Origin: Microtetraspora sp. NBRC 16547
Lineage (GTDB): Bacteria; Actinomycetota; Actinomycetes; Streptosporangiales; Streptosporangiaceae
Reading direction: 5' to 3'
Assembly: GCF_030268965.1 (NCBI RefSeq)
Contig: NZ_BSSE01000035.1
Location: forward strand, 1-61,589
Length of the DNA stretch: 61,589 nt
Positions within the stretch are counted from its first letter, which is position 1. Each line of letters starts with the position of its first letter. Made by a program: the position numbers and the translations under genes. The notes beneath the pieces were generated by a model that ran no database searches, had not been told where the DNA came from, and saw only the letters and a list, made by a program, of their open reading frames with translations. Positions 58,416 through 61,589 of the stretch are shown here, one piece after another.

Positions 58416-58432
58416 ATCCGAGGAGCATCGCG

Positions 58433-59356
58433 ATGACTGACGCCATATCGGTGGCAGGGTTAGTCAAATCATTCGGCTCGACAAAAGCGCTGGACGGTCT
58501 CGATCTCGTCGTACGCACCGGTGAGGTGCACGGCTTCCTGGGGCCGAACGGCGCGGGCAAGAGCACCACGATCCGGGTCCTGCTGGGCCTGTTGCGCGCG
58601 GACGCGGGCACCGCCCGGTTGCTCGGCGGCGACCCGTGGGCGGACGCGACCGCGCTGCATCGCCGGCTGGCCTATGTGCCCGGCGACGTCACACTGTGGC
58701 CCAACCTCTCCGGCGGCGAGGTGATCGACCTGCTCGGCCGGATGCGGGGCGGGCTGGACAAACGCCGCCGTGACGACCTGCTGGACCGCTTCGACCTGGA
58801 CCCCCGGAAGAAGGGACGCGCCTACTCCAAGGGCAACCGGCAGAAGGTGGCCCTGGTCGCCGCGCTGGCCTCCGACGTGGAGCTGCTGCTGCTCGACGAG
58901 CCGACCTCGGGCCTGGACCCCCTGATGGAGGAGGTGTTCCGCGACACGATCCGGGAGGAACAGCGCCGCGGCGATCGGACCGTGCTGCTGTCCAGCCACA
59001 TCCTCGCCGAGGTCGAGGCGTTGTGCGACCGTCTCACCATCATCCGCGACGGCCGAGCCGTCGAGACCGGTACCCTCGCCGACCTGCGCCACCTGACCCG
59101 CACCTCCATCCAGGCCGAGCTGGCGGGCCCGCCGGACGGGCTGGCCGACCTGCCCGGCGTGCACGACCTGCGCACGGAGAACGGACACGTGCGCTTCGAC
59201 GTCGACACGGCCGCACTGGACTCGGCACTGCGGCACCTCACCGCGGTGGGGGTGCGCACCCTCGTCAGCCGGCCGCCCACCCTCGAGGAGCTGTTCCTGC
59301 GGCACTACCACCGGAACGGCACGGCCGCCGAGAACGACGCGCAGGTATCGCGATGA
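58433..59356 (+). CDS. ABC exporter ATP-binding protein (TnrB2-like)
   Basis: 307 residues. Walker [22 protein letters not shown]-loop [20 protein letters not shown], signature [16 protein letters not shown] (SKGN in place of SGGQ), Walker [21 protein letters not shown] and H-loop [14 protein letters not shown], then a C-terminal extension typical of antibiotic exporters. ATG 58433 follows GAGGAG. Coupled by ATGA to the permease. Confidence 0.92.
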   Translation: MTDAISVAGLVKSFGSTKALDGLDLVVRTGEVHGFLGPNGAGKSTTIRVLLGLLRADAGTARLLGGDPWADATALHRRLAYVPGDVTLWPNLSGGEVIDLLGRMRGGLDKRRRDDLLDRFDLDPRKKGRAYSKGNRQKVALVAALASDVELLLLDEPTSGLDPLMEEVFRDTIREEQRRGDRTVLLSSHILAEVEALCDRLTIIRDGRAVETGTLADLRHLTRTSIQAELAGPPDGLADLPGVHDLRTENGHVRFDVDTAALDSALRHLTAVGVRTLVSRPPTLEELFLRHYHRNGTAAENDAQVSR

Positions 59357-60963
59357 ACGAGCTCACCGGCACCGGCAAGCTGATCCGGCTGATCCTCCGG
59401 CGGGACAGGTTCCTGCTGCCGCTCTGGGTCCTGCCGCTCGGCGTCATTCCCATCTCCTACGTCGCCGCCATCAACGGGCTCTTCCCGACGCCCGCGGGAC
59501 GGCAGTTGTACGCCACCGCCAGCGCGCACAACGCCGGCTTCGTTGCGCTCTACGGCCCCCTCAACGGCTCCAGCCTCGGCGAGCTGGTCGCCTGGCGAGC
59601 GGGGTTCATCCCCCTCGTGATCGGACTGTTCAGCATCCTCACCGTCATCCGGCACACCCGAACCGAGGAAGAGGCGGGCCGCCGCGAACTGCTCGGCTCC
59701 ACCGTGACCGGCCGGCACGCCGGCCTGGCGGCGGCGCTGGTCACGACTTTCGGCGCCAACCTCATCCTCGGCACGATCCTCGCCCTGGGCATGATCGGCC
59801 AAGACCTGCCGACCGCCGGCTCATGGGCCTTCGGCGTGGAGTTCGCCGCCAGCGGTTGGATGTTCGCCGCGGTCGCGGCCGTGGCGGCACAACTGACCAG
59901 CGGCGCGGGCGGCGCGCGGGGGATCGCGATCGTCACCCTCGGCGCGGCCTATGTCCTCCGGGTCGTCGGCGACATCAGCGGTCTGACCGACGGCCCGCTG
60001 TCCGGGCTCTCCTGGCTGTCCCCGATCGGCTGGGTGCAGCGGATCAGTCCCTATGGCGACGACCAGTGGTGGATCATCGCGCCGGCCGCCGGCTTCACCG
60101 CGGTGTTCGCACTGGTGGCCGTCGCGCTCTCCGTACGGCGCGATGTCGGCGCCGGGATTCTCCCTCCGAGGCTCGGCCCCGCGTGGGGAGCCCCTCGGCT
60201 GCGCTCGCCGCTGGCGCTGGCCTGGCGGCTGCACCGCGGCCTGCTCGCCGGCTGGATCGCGGGGTTCGTAGTCCTCGGTGTGGTGCTGGGCTATCTCGCC
60301 GCGGGCGTCGGGGATCTGGTGCGCGACAACCAGCAGATGCGGGACATCTTCGCTCGCCTCGGCGGCGCGGAAGGACTCATCGACAACTATCTCGCCGGCA
60401 TGATGGGGCTGTTCGGCCTGATCGCGGCGGGCTACGCCATCCAGGCCGGCCTCAGACTGCGTAACGAGGAGACCGGCGGGCGCGCCGAGCCGGTGCTGGG
60501 CGCCGCGGTCGGGCGGTTCCATTGGGCGGGCAGCCATCTGGTCTTCTCGCTGCTGGGCCCGGCCGCCGTCCTGGCCGCCGCCGGGCTGGCCATGGGGCTG
60601 ACCCATGGGCTGAACACCAGTGACATCGGCCATGAGCTGCCGCGGGTCCTGGCAGGCGCGATGGTGCAACTGCCCGCGGTCTGGGTCCTGGCCGCGATCA
60701 CGATCGCGCTTTTCGGCCTACTGCCCCGGCTCACGGCCGTCAGTTGGGGCGCGCTGGCGATCTGCGCGCTGTTCGGCCTGGTCGGCACTGCGCTGGGGTT
60801 CGACGAATGGGTCCTGGACATCTCGCCGTTCACCCACCTCCCCCGGCTTCCCGGCGGGCAGTTCAGCGCGGCACCGCTCGTGTGGTTGTCGGCCGTCGCC
60901 GTAGCCTTGATCGCCGCCGGGCTCGTCGGCCTCCGCCGCTGCAGGGACCTGCCCATCACCTAG
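59353..60963 (+). CDS. ABC exporter permease of polyketide-antibiotic type (TnrB3-like)
   Basis: A 536-residue permease with about twelve membrane segments in two halves, the architecture of TnrB3-type 'exporter of polyketide antibiotics' proteins. Seen: [60 protein letters not shown] in the first half and the matching [20 protein letters not shown] in the second. It starts at ATG 59353 overlapping the ATPase stop. The stop TAG (60961-60963) abuts the end of an IS605-type element, so the insertion spared the coding sequence. Confidence 0.9.
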   Translation: MNELTGTGKLIRLILRRDRFLLPLWVLPLGVIPISYVAAINGLFPTPAGRQLYATASAHNAGFVALYGPLNGSSLGELVAWRAGFIPLVIGLFSILTVIRHTRTEEEAGRRELLGSTVTGRHAGLAAALVTTFGANLILGTILALGMIGQDLPTAGSWAFGVEFAASGWMFAAVAAVAAQLTSGAGGARGIAIVTLGAAYVLRVVGDISGLTDGPLSGLSWLSPIGWVQRISPYGDDQWWIIAPAAGFTAVFALVAVALSVRRDVGAGILPPRLGPAWGAPRLRSPLALAWRLHRGLLAGWIAGFVVLGVVLGYLAAGVGDLVRDNQQMRDIFARLGGAEGLIDNYLAGMMGLFGLIAAGYAIQAGLRLRNEETGGRAEPVLGAAVGRFHWAGSHLVFSLLGPAAVLAAAGLAMGLTHGLNTSDIGHELPRVLAGAMVQLPAVWVLAAITIALFGLLPRLTAVSWGALAICALFGLVGTALGFDEWVLDISPFTHLPRLPGGQFSAAPLVWLSAVAVALIAAGLVGLRRCRDLPIT

Positions 60964-60998
60964 TGACTCCTCCGCTCCCTGAAGGGAGCGGCTTCTCG
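60964..60998 (-). ncRNA. IS605-type right end and probable omega-RNA 3' end
   Basis: Read on the reverse strand after the tnpB stop: CCGCTCCCTTCAGGGAGCGG (hairpin, 60971-60990) then AGGAGTCAC, ending at 60964. A 3' hairpin and TCAC-type terminus match IS200/605 right ends, which also form the 3' scaffold of the guide RNA used by TnpB; the guide would be read from the adjacent flank. Confidence 0.6.
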
Positions 60999-61589
60999 CT
61001 AAGCCGCTTCCGCAGCATCGCGAAGGGCAAGCCCTGCCCTGAGAATGTTGATCGCCGCGTTGACGTCGGCGTGCGCGGTATGCCCGCACGACACGCACCG
61101 GAACTCGGCTTGGGTGAGGCGGTTCTCCTTCGCGCAGTGCCCGCACCGGGCACACGTACGGGAGGTGTTGGCAGGGTTCACTGCGATCAGCTCTCGACCG
61201 GCGCTTTCAGCCTTGTGCGCGAGGACCGTCAGGAACACCCGCCAACCCGCATCCAGAATCGAACGGTTCAGCCCGGACTTGGCGGACCCGCCGTTGGGCA
61301 GATAGCCGCCCTCGCCGTCCGGTCTCGGGGCGGCCCGCCTGGTCATGTTGGTGATCTTCAACGCCTCGTGCACGATCACGTCATAGCCGCGGACCAGCGC
61401 ATTGGCAGCCTTGTGCGCGTCGTCCAACCGCTGACGGCGGACCTTGGCGTGCAGCGCGGCGGCCCGTGCCACGGCCTTGCGGCGGCGCTTGCTGCCCCGC
61501 TTCTTGCGGGCGAGATCCCGCTGGGCAGCCGCGAGCCGGTCAGCGGAGGCGGCCAGGTGGCGCGGGTTATCTACGGGGTCGCCGTCGCT
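60999..61589 (-). CDS. tnpB: TnpB-type transposon-encoded nuclease, C-terminal part, start outside window
   Basis: About 196 residues of the C-terminal half. Seen: a basic helix (RDLARKKRGSKRRRKAVARA), RuvC-II glutamate in YDVIVHEALKITNM, the zinc ribbon CARCGH...CVSCGHTAHAD (cysteine pairs in RTCARCGHCAKENRL and FRCVSCGH) and the third RuvC aspartate in HADVNAAINI. All visible catalytic and zinc residues are intact. It belongs to a different TnpB subgroup from the copy at the left edge. No tnpA is seen on this side. Confidence 0.93.
   Translation of the reverse strand, partial: SDGDPVDNPRHLAASADRLAAAQRDLARKKRGSKRRRKAVARAAALHAKVRRQRLDDAHKAANALVRGYDVIVHEALKITNMTRRAAPRPDGEGGYLPNGGSAKSGLNRSILDAGWRVFLTVLAHKAESAGRELIAVNPANTSRTCARCGHCAKENRLTQAEFRCVSCGHTAHADVNAAINILRAGLALRDAAEAA

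Noticed and set aside
57723-60963. Biosynthetic gene cluster export module
   Set aside because: The exporter is of antibiotic type, but no PKS, NRPS, terpene or RiPP biosynthetic gene is present in the window.
1-61589. tRNA, rRNA, riboswitch and plasmid-origin signatures
   Set aside because: None recognised by eye; a covariance-model scan would be decisive.
1-61589. The two edge tnpB pieces being one gene split by a circular window
   Set aside because: Both are on the same strand and would complement each other, but the residues around RuvC-II are present in both and differ, so they are two distinct genes.

Overview
This 61.6-kb window is high-GC DNA from an actinomycete, most plausibly a Streptosporangiales-type soil actinobacterium (Nonomuraea, Streptosporangium or Actinomadura-like). 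That placement is inferred from gene families (TioE-type MerR, F420/deazaflavin enzymes, LtrA, DrrAB and TnrB-type exporters, LuxR-ATPase regulators) and codon bias; no rRNA or tRNA gene is visible. It reads as an accessory chromosomal-arm region: many regulator/effector pairs and resistance-type genes, separated by a dense field of decayed mobile elements and truncated genes. Both window edges cut through tnpB-type RNA-guided nuclease genes of two different subfamilies.

Left part (1-20 kb): a broken IS605-type element (partial tnpB, frameshifted tnpA); a TioE-like MerR regulator divergent from an erythromycin-esterase-family gene; an ISL3 end fused to a degraded monooxygenase/SDR pair; a LysR/MFS divergent pair with a palindromic operator; an isochorismatase-fold protein without its nucleophile; an AraC regulator divergent from an NmrA-alcohol dehydrogenase fusion plus FMN reductase; a deazaflavin nitroreductase and TetR pair sharing three palindromes at an exact 19-bp period; a zinc-ribbon coiled-coil protein; a rhodanese/NTF2 pair divergent from a LuxR-type ATPase regulator; and a group II intron with an intact reverse transcriptase and a recognisable domain V.

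Middle part (20-38 kb): an ISL3 fragment, a secreted repeat protein, a dead DUF3800 gene, a DUF2268 metalloprotease-like gene with a TipA-like MerR gene behind a textbook 19-bp-spacer, apparently leaderless promoter, a TmrB-like ATPase flanked by direct repeats, a cupin, a DrrAB exporter with its TetR, and a graveyard of truncated genes (NEW3/NPCBM protein, ABC ATPase, SDR, Tn3 transposase, hydrolase, M4 propeptide). A Tat-exported DyP-like protein and a luciferase-like oxidoreductase follow.

Right part (38-61.6 kb): a tightly overlapping operon of a receiver-FAD oxidoreductase fusion, a cyclic-nucleotide-domain histidine kinase and a UBP zinc-finger protein, which I regard as the most interesting intact system; a LacI remnant; pirin plus TPR protein behind a 21-bp palindrome; MFS and LysR genes; LtrA; a MarR-methyltransferase operon with the 3' end of a second group II intron just upstream; an ABC-F ribosome-protection-type ATPase preceded by the 3' end of what looks like a Cfr-like 23S rRNA methyltransferase gene; a CtpE-like P-type ATPase; a Vat-like streptogramin acetyltransferase; and TetR regulators with a TnrB-type antibiotic exporter. 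Erythromycin esterase, DrrAB, TmrB-like, ABC-F, Vat and TnrB-type genes, with the Cfr-like remnant, make this a region rich in antibiotic defence genes, several of them acting at or near the ribosomal peptidyl-transferase centre. All family names come from motif recognition by eye, not from database searches.
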